This document shows, one piece after another, positions 35,169-45,820 of a stretch of DNA of 64,000 bases; the first letter of the stretch is position 1; each line of letters begins with the position of its first letter. The notes under the pieces are model-generated. The model saw only the letters and a program-made list of their open reading frames with translations, was not told the DNA's origin and searched no databases. The position numbers were made by a program, and so were the translations under genes. Origin of the DNA: Macquaria australasica (lineage: Eukaryota > Chordata > Actinopteri > Centrarchiformes > Percichthyidae); assembly GCA_005408345.1 (NCBI GenBank), contig SEMN01000788.1, positions 1 to 64,000 of the forward strand, written 5' to 3'.

Positions 35169-38008
35169 AAAAAATTGGGAGACCACAGACATTACAACAG
35201 ATTTAACCGATTTTTAATATTTTAATCGTAAGAACACACACACCAGATGATTCAGTCAAGACGCAGGACTACACACTTGTGTGTGTGTTTATACTAAATG
35301 ATTTCAGAGTGCCGATTCCAGGGACATGGGATCTCACAGAAACTCACGTGATCAACTTGACTTCAGAAAAAAACTAACATGGACGTAAACTATCGTCGTC
35401 AGCTGGTCGCACTTGTGTGTGCTATGTTTTGTACTGAAAAACAAAAAAATCTGTGGATGAAGTCATGACTGAGAAGATGGAATCAGCATGGCAGGAGGTG
35501 AGTTGGAAATAAAGTTACCCCGGTTGGTTAGTCTGGTTGGTGACGCTTCCCGGTCAGCTCGCTCTCATTGGCTATTGCGGGTTATTGCTCAATATTCCAC
35601 TGCTGTTCCTTTCACACTGCAGGATTTCAAGTCTTAAATATCAAACATGTCTGATATTTAGGATTCAAAATCGAGGAAACTCTGATGCAGTCAGTAACAT
35701 TAAGATTATGTCTGTAAACCCCTCATGCTAGAAGATCATTTGGGCAGATAATCTGTTCAGACCAGCCTCGAATCAGAAACACCCCGCAATTGTTGGTCCA
35801 AATCAGTTGATGAGTACTATCATTGTCTAAACCCACTGCCAGACCCATTCAGTACAGTAACGTTAGTTGACAATAAAAAAGTATGCTGAAACATTAGCGC
35901 ATCAATTCAGGTATTACGTCAATAATGAACGTCTAGTTCACTAACCGTTAGCGTTATCATCCAGCAAATTTAGCTATGCTGACATTGCTGAGCCTTTCGG
36001 TGAAAGCTAGACAAATGGGGATTGATAAAGCTGTCTAGCTAACGTTAGCTAATGCTGAAGTGTCATATAAATGCAGTCAATGTACCATGCAATGAGAATG
36101 GATTAGTTAAAAGTCACTGGCCTTTATTGTGCAAGCTAGGAAGCTGATAACGATATTGCTCTTTATAAATACGATTTTTTTTTTTTTTTTAATAACGTTA
36201 GTCAAACTATAATAACAGTGTAACTTCACTTACCTCATCTATCAACATGATGCCGGTCGATTCACGTTCAGTCTACTGTATGTCATGTCACTGTTTTGGC
36301 CGATGCCCAGGATGCCCGCTCATGCCTACCATGTGCGAGCAGAAGAACGAGCAACAACGCTGACTGCTATTGTCTTAACAATTTTGGTGTCACCAAAAAT
36401 GACTTTCTGAAAACTACACACAGCACCAGCATCATCAGCACTACATAGACCCATGTTGAAAAAGTAAACTTCCAATGACTGACAGCAGCATACTGAATAT
36501 TTTGTGTTTATTTTCTCTGGTGTCGCAGAGAGCTAAAGACTGAAACTGGACTTCATATGTCATAAATATTGAAATAGAGGCGTTTTGCATTGTAATAATT
36601 TAAGTATTAGAGAAAATCCCCACACTCACATGCTGACATGCATGTGTTACCATGGTTACCAAATGATCTTGCATAATTATACAAATACCTCCCTTGACAG
36701 TTACTGAGATCAGAACATAGATCAAGGTAATTTAGCAATTTGTTTCTTAAATGTATGCTAAAATTACATATCCACTATCACACGCTGTTCTGTGTGGTTG
36801 TTTGGTCTGCACCAAAGATCCATTTACAGCTTTTACACCAGCCTAAAACAATCAAACCAAACAGGCGAATGCACCACAGTTTGAACTGCACCAAACTTTC
36901 AATTTAAACTTCACTAGACTAGACTGTTGTGGTTGACTCCTGCCTGTTGCATAAGGACATAATATTATTTTCCTCATACAGGTCTGAGCAGTGCAATTCC
37001 CCTAAGCACTGCTGCAACCCTCACACGCCTTCATGTTTCCCGTCACTCTAGAAAGAAAATGACAATGCTCTCATTGTAATTCCTTGATAACTTGCCACTT
37101 CCTGACAGTTGAGCAGAATCCAGCTCAGACTGCACAGACACTAACCGAACAGACATGCATGCATTAGAACATCTTCACAAATCAACATGAAGACAGAAGT
37201 TTAGACAACACTGATATGTGAGGACTTAGCAGAACATGCATTTCTGCTGGCACACAGCCAGACCAATCAAGACATTTCCATTCTGCTCCTTCTGACTCCA
37301 CGACAGCCATCGCCACCTGTCAGTCTTGACTGCACGAGCAATTGAGGTAGAGGCCTCAGCTGTTGGACTCACCTCTCATCTGATCCTGTCCATTAAAGCC
37401 TCCTGTCCTCACCTGATGCCTGCTGAAAGATGCTGAAGGACTGATCACAATTACTCTTCAATCTGCCAGGCCTGTCAGAGGCAACAGCCAGAACTCTTCA
37501 CCAAGTCATCATTACTCACATCCAGCACACAAAAACAATACCTTACATCTATATGCAAAGATGTACAATTAAGCACGGGCACGCGCACACACACACACAC
37601 ACACACTTGCCATGCTTGCCAGGCAACCAGAGTGTTGATGCAGTGACAGATGATTAGATGCAGTAATGTTTGTTGCTATGGAGACTCAAAATCAAGAGAC
37701 CCCAGGTGAGAATGTGATATTGGCTGGTCAATTTTGAGTCTTGTAATATTTTTCTCGTACAGCTACTGTAGTTTCATAAAAAAGGTTTATTTATTACAAT
37801 AAAAACATAAAGCAATATGACTGCATCCACTGAGAAGCAGGAAAAGATATATTTAAGGTGGTTTTATGACCTTAGTTTGTCAACACAGTAAGAAGAAATA
37901 AACAAAAGTCATATGAATTTAGTTTTCTTCATTTAGAGAGTCTACAGGGTGATTCAGGTAGAAATTTAGCGAGGAGTGACCGTAGTGATTCAGAGAAACT
38001 AACAACCA
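35169..38008. other. No gene recognised (about 2.8 kb)
   Basis: Contains a poly-T run at 36176-36191, several ACGTTAGC words (35860-36060) and a CA repeat at 37570-37606. No ORF over 64 codons and no motif recognised on either strand. Confidence 0.4.
37570..37606. repeat. CA microsatellite
   Basis: GCACGCG followed by about twelve CA units. Confidence 0.9.
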
Positions 38009-38011
38009 TTC

Positions 38012-38245
38012 AATTCAGTTTGATTTAGACAGCGCTAAATCAAGTTATCTTAGGGCACTTTTCATATAGAGCAGGTCTAGACTGTACTCTTGATAATATT
38101 ATTTACAGAGACCAAACAATTCCCACCATGAGCAAGCACTAGGCGACAGTGGCAAGGAAAAAAAACCCTTTTAACAGGCAGAAACCTCGAGCAGAACTAG
38201 GCTCTGGGTGGGCGGTCATCTGCCTCGACTGGTTGGGTTGAGAAC
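38012..38245 (-). mobile_element. L2 LINE 3' tail, copy 3
   Basis: The inverse of the LINE tail: CAATTCAGTTTGATTTAGAC, AGCGCTAAATCAAGTTATCTT, CCCACCATGAGCAAGCACTA and GGGCGGTCATCTGCCTCGAC. It is more diverged than the copies at 50.9 and 56.3 kb and lacks the G-run after GGTTGGGTTGA. Non-coding. Confidence 0.85.
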
Positions 38246-39202
38246 ATACAGTAGCAACATCTCAGCTGTGAAAGCTTCCTTGAAGTGTAGAAATTAAGTG
38301 AGGCTTTATAAGCACTCACTCCATAGAGAAAAGCAGCAGGCAGATACTTTCTCTGTGCTGTAGCCTGGAGCTTTGTTTTGTCATTAAGATCTATTTTATA
38401 TATAAATTCTGTTTTTTATTAGCCTACCAAGACACATCCAAATAATGATTTTTCACACCATGAAACAAATGCCATGTGTCAGTTCAAAGTAATACTCTAC
38501 TAATGCCTTTAATAATAAATCTGTAGAATGCACTCAATAACAACAATCACCATCCACCCAGCCCAGTATCACTATGAATTACATCAACATTGGACAATTC
38601 TTCACATCACAATTCACGTCCAATGCCAATGGTTAGTGCTAATGCAGGGAGTAATGTATCCTTTAAAGTACAGGCTCAATGATTTTCCAACAGATGACTG
38701 TGTAATAAGCTCCTTCTTCTGATCAATGTTGAAAATCTGTCATCACTCCATGGGCACTTTTCAAAAGACTGCAATACCAGTACTAACATTAATGATACTT
38801 CAGAGACAAATGCTGCTGATTTAGACCTTTCCTGTTGTTTTTCTGCATTTTGTTCTGAACATTGTGAATGAGTCCACTGGATATCAGACCCTACCAATTT
38901 GAACTGTCCTCTGACATGAGGTTTCTCTAGGAATTTGTGACAGCCAAAATTAGCCGAAATGTTAACAGGCTAGGGAATACAGAACGGTAAATTAAGACCA
39001 TATTCAGCTGCATTATTAGGTTACCTTTTCAATATATTTAATTACATTTAGATTTCAGTGTTTTGCATAATTTTGACACTAATTTCTATGGAGCCCCGGA
39101 CTGGCCATAGAGACAAAAAATATATATCAAGGCCACATTTTAGTAGATTGAGCATTCAAAATGCTATTGCGTGCACATGAGATACAATTCGTTCCCACGT
39201 GC

Positions 39203-39329
39203 CAGCGGCATGAGGTGGCGCGTGCTTAACTTGACGGAGCAGCAGGTGAAGATCTGGTTCCAGAACCAGCGGATGAAAATGAAGAAACAGAGCAAACAGA
39301 GAAACAGTGAGGAAGGCAATTATGCGTAA
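39203..39329 (+). pseudogene. Hox9-like homeodomain C-terminal fragment, decayed
   Basis: The plus-strand frame from 39222 encodes VLNLTEQQVKIWFQNQRMKM then KKQSKQRNSEEGNYA and stops at 39327. This is helix 3 of a Hox homeodomain; MKMKK after the helix is typical of paralog group 9. Just upstream QRHEVA, the preceding homeodomain residues, is in another frame (39203-39220), so two bases appear lost at 39221. The rest of the homeodomain is not recognisable. Two helix-3 arginines (TERQ, QNRR) are Gln, each explained by CGG to CAG. In living Hox proteins these positions are essentially invariant, so the fragment is not functional. No splice acceptor or exon 1 was found. Confidence 0.72.
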
Positions 39330-39636
39330 CGAGGCACACATAAGAGTTTGCCGAAAAACCTCAGTCCATTTTCTGACAACTTGTCAGACAATCATAGCTT
39401 ATTCCAACCTTCTGCCCTGAAGGCATATAAGGGCTAGTTAAAAACAATGTAAATATTAGAGTAAAGGTCCACGGTTAATGTATGAACATGATTAATTTAG
39501 AATGTAAGAGAGCAAACCCATAGACAATGGAGTTACTTAATGTTTTAGAAAAAAAGAAAAAAAAAACATAAACAGCTGGCACATCCCCTAGACTCTCACT
39601 GAGCTAAAATGAGTGCACATAAATTAGGTAAATAAC

Positions 39637-39681
<45 letters not shown>

Positions 39682-40100
39682 TTTTTCCCCTTTGGTTTCT
39701 TTTTTAACTCAAATATTAATTGACTATAGCCACCATTTTGGCAAATTTGTGTGAGTACCAGTAAGTCTGCATATTGGTTTCATGGGAGATATGTGTGTTG
39801 AATGCATGCTTATGATTTTATCTTCTTTCAAAGTAAATGTTAAGTTCACAAATTATTATTATATGCATTATTATTGAGAATTATCAATTGTCCTAGTACT
39901 CCCTTGATAATAGTTGTGATGTTAATGGATTTCACGCTATCTTCCCCCTTTTATCCTCAATAAAGTGAAATGGCATGTCATGGTAACTTAGATCTACGCC
40001 ATACATACACAATTTTTGCCTCAATTAGAATATTAACTGTTTAAAAGTAGTACGCTTTTTTTTGTCTTTTCAGAAAGAAATGGAGCATTCTCAGAGAACA
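39330..40100 (+). other. Possible 3' UTR of the Hox9-like relic
   Basis: After the stop at 39329 the DNA is AT-rich, with no recognisable transposon, a TA microsatellite at 39637-39673 and a CAATAAAGTG poly-A-like site at 39959-39964. The absence of a poly-A tail directly after the ORF argues for a genomic relic over a processed copy, but this is weak evidence. Confidence 0.3.
39637..39686. repeat. TA microsatellite followed by poly-T
   Basis: About eighteen TA units joined to a T13 run and CCCC. Confidence 0.92.
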
Positions 40101-40129
40101 AAGAGAAGGAAAATACCTTGTTTTCTTAG

Positions 40130-41276
40130 GTTGCCATAGTGGCAGATATTGGAGTGAGTACTGTGGATGAAGACACAAGGAGAATGATGGCCTTTCTTAT
40201 GGACCACCCCTTATCAAGAGTGAACAATTTTGTTGGCCGCCATGGAAAGCAAGAATTCTGGGGACTCAAACTGTTTGAGGTCTTATACGGTATGTTTACT
40301 TCCCATAGCGTTATTTGTAACATATTCATGTTCAAACAGGTTATTCACTAGAGTTGAGTTCTTCATAATCACTGGAATGAGCTGATAACACCCTGGAAAC
40401 TATACCATAAGAATACCATACATGGTGGTATATTGCACTTAATATTGCACTGACTGTTACCACAGGAACTGTTTTTAAAGTGAGGCACAAGGGTTAAGAA
40501 AACAGTTTGTGTATGACAGAATATTATATCCAATGCAATTATGGTTTTCTGTTACTTTAAAATGTAAAATCACCTTGCACATTAAGCTATATATGGTCTG
40601 ACAATGAAAAAAATCTATTTCCTGAAAAAAAAGTTAAAATGGAGATAATTGCTTCTTTGTTGTAAAGGCTCAAATGTGGAATTTAATCTCACTTTCATGC
40701 TCTTTATGTATGTGTTATTTACAGGCAGCTTGAAAAGAATTGCCCTTACAAACTATGTAACTAGAAAACAGGCTGAAAAGGCAGAGTTGAAGTGGCTAAT
40801 TGGTGCCAGGGACAAGGGAGGAAACCATACTACGAGGGCACGTGGTGGAGAGAAAGGTAGGCAAGTCTAAAGATATGCTAGGTCTTAAATGAAATTGCAA
40901 TGCACAAAATGTTGCCATACATATAAATCCAGGGCATCTTTATGTATTTGGTTCATATGCAAATTACCGATATTTGATATTTAATCTGATATTTGAGGAA
41001 ATAAATGGGGTCACTAACTTTGTCAATTCTTTAAGTGTTTTTTTTTTTTTTTTACATTTTTACTGACATTTTCACTATAAATGTGTCCTATGGTGTGACA
41101 TAATATTTGAGAGAAAAAATCTTAAATAATATACAAATAGCTTAGACGCTTATTTTCATATAGCTGACAGTTGATTTAACTGTGAAGAAGGTACTAAAAA
41201 GGAGTGAACCTAATTGGAATTTGGCAAATGGTTGATTAATTTATTTCCTCTTTTCAAAGGGCCGTTGGGAGAGTGA
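40130..41276 (+). CDS. Last three exons of an unrecognised gene
   Basis: Exon at 40130-40289 (after CCTTGTTTTCTTAG, before GTATGT), exon at 40725-40856 (after GTTATTTACAG, before GTAGGC) and a short last exon at 41260-41276 (after CTTTTCAAAG) ending TGA. All junctions are in phase 1 and join into one frame. The product end contains VDEDTRRMMAFLMDHPLSRV, KQEFWGLKLFEVLYG, TNYVTRKQAEKAELKWLIGA and a basic RARGGEKG tail. The layout faintly recalls the C-terminal half of DUF4806-type fish proteins (helix, then E-K-WL), but this is a guess. An AATAAA lies at 41731. Earlier exons and a start codon were not found. It may be a host gene end or a captured transposon gene. Confidence 0.5.
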
Positions 41277-41864
41277 GGATGGAGGAGTGAGGAGCTGCAC
41301 TGCATTTTTTGGGGGGAATACTTCAAATATGCAAGAACAGTTCAACTTTGGGTGTGCGATATTTTTCATTCTTCAAAAATGTGTCTTACATTGTACTAGC
41401 TTGCTCTTGTTAATAGGACATGAATTGTTGTTTACACTGTTTTTTGCAATGTAATTGGTAACGGCGTTTGTTATGTCTTGCCATTTGTTGCTTTCCTTGT
41501 CGTAAGGCACTTTTTTGCAGAATGATTCCACTCAAGTGCTGAGTGTGTTTCTGTGCTAGTACCAATTGCCTGGCTTAGGCCTGTTGTGGACAGCTGACTC
41601 CCAAAGCTTTTCATATTCCGTTCTGTGGTTAGTTTGCAGATGGTGAAACAAGTTAGTTGTCGAGCTGTCGGCAACTGATTTTCAAGTTTGCAGAATGCTG
41701 TCTTTGAGCGCCATGCATTCTTCTTGATAAAATAAAGCATGAACTACACTACTGGTATCTCTTCATTGAAGCAGTACATTTTACATTTTAGTGTATTTTT
41801 AAACACGCTTTTAACAGTTTAGTAGGTTAAATATACAATTGTATTTAGGGGTTTACTGTAAAAC

Positions 41865-42185
41865 AAGGTAACCCAAGCAGACAAAAATAGTAGCCCATAC
41901 ATATACCTGATGTGGCCCATAAGAGCACTAGATAAGACCTAGCTGGGTCCCATCATCAGCCCATCTAGGCAGACAAATGGGAGAAACTAGGGTTACCCAT
42001 ATGGGCCCTGTACGGTGCCCATCAAGGGCCCTTCATCAACCCATCTGGGCTAACCCATGTGGGGCCTCCATGGAAACTGAGGACAAAATTGGCTGGGCCC
42101 CACTTGGGTATCCCACACGGGACCCACATATTAGCCCAGGTGCAACCCATTTGGGCCCCAAATGGGTGTGTTGGCTGGGATGGCC
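41865..42185. repeat. GGGCCC-rich palindromic dispersed repeat
   Basis: Repeated words TGGGCCC, CCCATCTGGGC, AACCCATGTGGGG and ACCCATTTGGGCCCC, many self-complementary, end at TGTGTTGGCTGGG. The left edge AACCCAAGCAGAC is only loosely complementary. This looks like a known type of teleost miniature repeat with strong hairpin potential. It sits immediately outside the Polinton. Confidence 0.55.
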
Positions 42186-42273
42186 AAGAGAACTCTAGCT
42201 GGGGAAATCAGGTTTCTCTAATCCCCTAACCCAATTACAGACACCAGGTTTCAAGAAAGTTTAAGAAATCAGA

Positions 42274-42500
42274 AGAGAGATATATGGACACCAAATTTTG
42301 ACAGGTCCCAATCAGAATGCGCCACATCATAAGCCCTGCCCCGGAAGTCCCGCCCCCTGAATCCCTGCCCACGAAGTCCCGCCCCATCCAATCAAATATC
42401 ACCACGTTGTCACCGTAGGTCCCGCCCCATGAAACCCCGCCCCCTTCAATCAGAGAGCGCTATGTCATTGCTGTAATTCCTGCTCTTTTTTGTCCAATTT
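42274..42500 (+). repeat. Polinton left terminal inverted repeat
   Basis: After the terminal AGAGAGATATATGG come AAATTTTGACAGGTCCC and several GTCCCGCCC / CCAATCA words. The same series appears inverted at 53030-53221 and 54880-55152. The GC-box and CCAAT-like content suggests that it doubles as a promoter region for the adjacent ORF at 42622, which is an inference. Confidence 0.8.
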
Positions 42501-42621
42501 TAAAGGGTCATATGCCCCTCCTCTCGTCCATCTCCCTTCTCAGCCCTTTTATTAACCCCATTTAACCATTTCGTTTAAAACAGGCACGGTCTTGTTGGAG
42601 AAAAGGTGAGACAGAAAAACA

Positions 42622-43059
42622 ATGAAGACTCTAAAATATCTAAGACAAGGCCCGTTCTGGTGCTCATTAGTGAGATGCCCATCACAATCTATCAAGAATC
42701 AACCTGAATTGGATGAAGAGCAAACAGTCGCTACACCTGTGAGATTGGAATCTCTCGACATGGAGGATGAAGAAGCTCAGAGAAAAATTACCTGCGCTGT
42801 GTGGCAGACCAAAACTTTACCCTCTGGTCGATGGTTCTTCCGCGTCAGCCTCTGCAGGTCCGGGGAAAAGGAAGCTGTAGAGCATTTCGTCTTGGAGTGT
42901 TTTAATTCTGATTGTGGGGTATTTCGGACATTGTTAGACCTGCCGGGCGCTGCATGGTCTGAAAAGATGGAAGAAGAAGCTGAGCGATTCACCTCTCTCT
43001 TTCGCAGCTGTTGCAACTGGAGGGACGCTCTAGTCACAAAGAGAGCTATGATCTTTTAA
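42622..43059 (+). CDS. Polinton left-end ORF, 145 aa, unknown
   Basis: First ORF inside the left inverted repeat, intact from ATG (context AACAATGAAG) to stop. The N-terminal third is acidic (DEEQ, DMEDEEAQ). The remainder has regularly placed aromatic and cysteine residues (TCAVWQTKT, GRWFFRVSLCRSG, LECFNSDCG, FRSCCNWRDALV). The shape suggests a small folded domain, but no family is recognised. Its position outside the core genes resembles the accessory genes of adintovirus-like elements. It could be under selection or merely not yet broken. Confidence 0.55.
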   Translation: MKTLKYLRQGPFWCSLVRCPSQSIKNQPELDEEQTVATPVRLESLDMEDEEAQRKITCAVWQTKTLPSGRWFFRVSLCRSGEKEAVEHFVLECFNSDCGVFRTLLDLPGAAWSEKMEEEAERFTSLFRSCCNWRDALVTKRAMIF

Positions 43060-43191
43060 ACCACGCCTCCGCCACGCCTCCACAACCCTAACCACGCAAT
43101 TTAAGGAGTACCCGTTGGGGACACAGTCAAACCTCGACCGACAGAAACAACCTTACGCAGCCAGACATCGAGCAACAGGAGAAAACAAAAT

Positions 43192-43843
43192 ATGGAGAGC
43201 ACCGGATGGAAACTGCGCCAGTCCAGTCTAACAACCTTTTGGGGGCGAGAACCTTCGCCAGACCCACGTCCGCCGTGTAACTCATCCGACGATGAAGGGC
43301 TGACTTGTGATTGTCCCAAGCCCGTTCGTCTGAGGATGGTGAAGAAGCCTCCGACAGAGCCTTCACCGAACCCACCCTCTCCGGATGAGCGCAACTCACC
43401 CGACGGTTCCCCTGGAGTCCCAGGCGCCTGACTCTCCCTCTCCCTCGTCTCCTCCGAGAGCAGCGAGCCCCGAGAAAGATGAAGTCGACGGATGGGTGTC
43501 CTCTGTGTTCATCAATGCTGTAAAAACTGCCGTGCTCCATCTGCTCAACATTACTCTGGGTAACTACCGGAAAGACGCCTGCCATGGCTGTCTGACCAAC
43601 CACCCCAGCCAGAGACAACACGAGTGTTTGGAAATACTCGAGGATGATTTCTACTTGACCAACTTTTACCAGCTGATGCAAAGACTCTGGAACCCTCGAT
43701 TCATTCCTACCATTCAGTGTCTGTTGCGCATGCGCAACATCCAAGCGGACGAGGTCAGAGTCAAAACAGTCGCAGAGACGCTTTTCCACGAACTGAAATC
43801 AACGAGGAACATCTACGACGCTATCCACGACATGTACCCCTGA
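43192..43843 (+). pseudogene. Polinton accessory ORF with CHGC..HPSQ..HxC motif
   Basis: The first part (ATG at 43192, 79 codons) is proline- and serine-rich with an acidic DDEGLTCDCPKP segment. The second (reading from about 43420 in the next frame to 43843) continues with PSPSSPPRAASPEKDEVDGW and then a helical domain with CHGCLTNHPSQRQHECL, a likely zinc-binding cluster, and a C-terminal helical stretch. The two overlap in different frames around 43385-43431; a one-base shift there is the simplest reading, though two separate genes remain possible. The domain looks like those of small accessory proteins in fish DNA viruses and elements. Function is not established. Confidence 0.5.
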
Positions 43844-43913
43844 CCGGGGGAGGATGTGGTGAAAATAGGTCATCTTTGAGTGATGAAGGACTGTTGGGAC
43901 AAAGATCAATAAA

Positions 43914-44507
43914 ATGGGTAATTACTGGATAAAACTTGTTAGCTGTGTGGAGGATTGTGATGTTGTTTGTCAGTTAATAGATCTTTTGGAACATACCATT
44001 AAAAACAGAGATTTTAAACACAACAAGACGGACGGTTTTATCAGAGATGCAGAAATCGAACGACTGGAAAACATTTTTGTTAAAGTACGAGCCCATGCTT
44101 CATCCTGGGAACTGATTGTACAGCGCACCCTCTGTATAAGTGAATCTTGTTTGTCAGACACTTTTGGAAAAATTGTGACAGAATGGAGTAAAGATACGGT
44201 CGATATAAAAGTTTCCCATTTGTTCACCCTGTATGCCTTGTTTGTTGACGCGGTGTGTTTTTACCTGCAAAACAATGTCTCTGTGAATATTGCGATTGAA
44301 TTGAAAAAAAATACACTGTGCTATTCACAATGCTCTAGATTGCTCCATATTAGACAAAGCCTTAAAGATGTTAAAATGTTAGTCTACTATATTCTACTAT
44401 ACTATATTACTCTTGTACTCATATGCTATCTTGTGTTACGCTTGTGGTTGGTAATAAAAATAAATAAATACAAATGCATACCCTTTACAATGCCTTGTTT
44501 TTTTTAA
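43914..44507 (+). CDS. Polinton accessory ORF, 197 aa, tail-anchored, perhaps Bcl-2-like
   Basis: Intact from ATG (43914) to TAA. The predicted protein is mostly helical, with a C-terminal hydrophobic segment (residues about 150-180, LVYYILLYYITLVLICYLVL) ending in a few basic residues, as in tail-anchored proteins. The region around residues 65-115 (QRTLCISESCLSDTF, then SKDTVDIKVSHLFTLYALF) has the spacing of the Bcl-2 family BH1 helices but lacks the NWGR signature. A Bcl-2-like fold is therefore a low-confidence guess. It sits between the zinc-cluster ORF and the integrase on the same strand. Confidence 0.5.
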   Translation: MGNYWIKLVSCVEDCDVVCQLIDLLEHTIKNRDFKHNKTDGFIRDAEIERLENIFVKVRAHASSWELIVQRTLCISESCLSDTFGKIVTEWSKDTVDIKVSHLFTLYALFVDAVCFYLQNNVSVNIAIELKKNTLCYSQCSRLLHIRQSLKDVKMLVYYILLYYITLVLICYLVLRLWLVIKINKYKCIPFTMPCFF

Positions 44508-44610
44508 ATTTGTAAAGGAATTAATAAAGAACAGAATAAAGAAGCACCCTCGCATCTGTGTTTTTCAGTAAAACCTCAGATACTGCTGAAGGCAAGACGA
44601 TAAAAACAGG

Positions 44611-45674
44611 ATGGCGGAGAAACGTTTCATGAAAAAAGTGTATTACAACCCCGCTCATCCAGGCAGCTTCGGAGGCGTAGAACGTCTCCGCACGGCTGTG
44701 CGAGATGAAACGGGCAAGAAAGTCAAACTTGAAAATGTCAAAGATTTTTTATCGGAGTAGGACGCCTATACTCTGCTTAAACCTGCCAGAACACATTTTT
44801 ACCAGAAACAGAGTGTTTGTCCCTAGGCCTTTAAACCAATTTCAAGCCGACCTTTGTGACATGCAAGCCTTGGCAGAACATAACGACGGGTTTAATTATT
44901 TATTGATGGTCATAGACGTATTTTCAAAACAGGCTTATGTACGTGTCTTGACGAAAAAAAAACGCCGCCGAGGTGGTTAGGGCCTTTGAGTCCGTCTTAA
45001 AAGACAGTCAGACTCCGGAAAAGCTGCAAACGGATGAGTTTTAAAGAGTTTTTTAACAACAGTTTTGAGGCTTTGATGAAGAAACACGGTATCGTACATT
45101 TTGCCACAGCCAGCAAACTAGAATGCTATAAACTAGAATGTGGAGATATTTTACGGCTAAAAACACCCGACGATACCTCGACGTCTTACAAGACATGGTG
45201 AAAAGCTATAACCACAGTTATCACAAAAGTATAAAAATGACGCCTATGCAGGTGACGTCGGAGAACGCCTTTCAAGTGTTTCAAAATCTGTACGGTACTT
45301 TCCCCGTCCGTCACAAGGACAAATTAAAGATGAATTTCCAAAAGGGTGATCTCGTCAGAATATCAAAGTTGAGAGGAGTGTTTGATAAAAAATATGAACA
45401 GAGTTTTACAGACGAAGTGTTTACGATATCCGATTGCATTCCCCGGTTTCCCCCCGTATACAGACTCAAAGATTACGACGGAGAACCTATCGAGGGATCA
45501 TTTTACGAGGCAGAGCTGCAAAAAGTAAAATTGGCTAAAGACAAGCTTTATCAGGTGGAGAAAATTCTGAGACGACGTACTGTCGGGGGTGAAAAACAGG
45601 TTTTAGTACGCTGGAAAAACTGGCCCGAAAAATTCAATAGCTGGGTCAAGGCCTCTCAACTGAAAAATGTATAA
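44611..45674 (+). pseudogene. Polinton integrase with chromodomain, copy 1
   Basis: ATG at 44611 (MAEKRFMKKVYYNP). The N-terminal part runs to a TAG at 44758 where Gln is expected. The catalytic core reappears in another frame (NQFQADLCDMQAL with the first Asp, then NYLLMVIDVFSKQAYVRV), shifts again at an A-run near 44955, and gives LQTDE near 45030. The segment that normally carries the catalytic Glu and the RFNRTL motif is absent: ACTAGAATG at 45118 and again at 45132 flank the deletion. From 45138 the frame is open through the SH3-like region to a chromodomain (YQVEKILRRR, VLVRWKNWPEKFNSWV) at the C-terminus. It is inactive. Confidence 0.85.
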
Positions 45675-45718
45675 AACCTACTTTCTTTTCTCATTTGTTT
45701 CATTACATCATGGATTAA

Positions 45719-45820
45719 ATGTCAGGCGAGGAGTTTTATGTGACTGTGGAGGAAAAATCGAGAAGCTGGGCCGGATGTCTTCAGGATCTTCACCACACTT
45801 TAAAGACTAACAGTCACTAA
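45719..45820 (+). pseudogene. Start of a further Polinton ORF, truncated
   Basis: ATG at 45719, 45 bases after the integrase stop, opens MSGEEFYVTVEEKSRSW and stops after 33 codons at the edge of the inserted repeat at about 45820. The MSGEEFYVT start recalls the beginning of a virion-type gene of Polintons, where EFYVTLPSN is common, but the match is short. Insertion or deletion has removed the rest. Confidence 0.35.

Noticed and set aside
34660..35650. Possible element bounded by CACACTACAGGATTTTCAAA and CACACTGCAGGATTTCAAGT
   Set aside because: The two copies are in direct, not inverted, orientation, and no LTR features accompany them.
36300..39200. Search for a miR-196 gene, which lies upstream of Hox9 in intact clusters
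   Set aside because: No stretch resembling its mature sequence was found by eye on either strand.
39156..39341. 61-codon ORF antisense to the Hox9-like fragment
   Set aside because: It is the reverse complement of the homeodomain codons and has no motif of its own.
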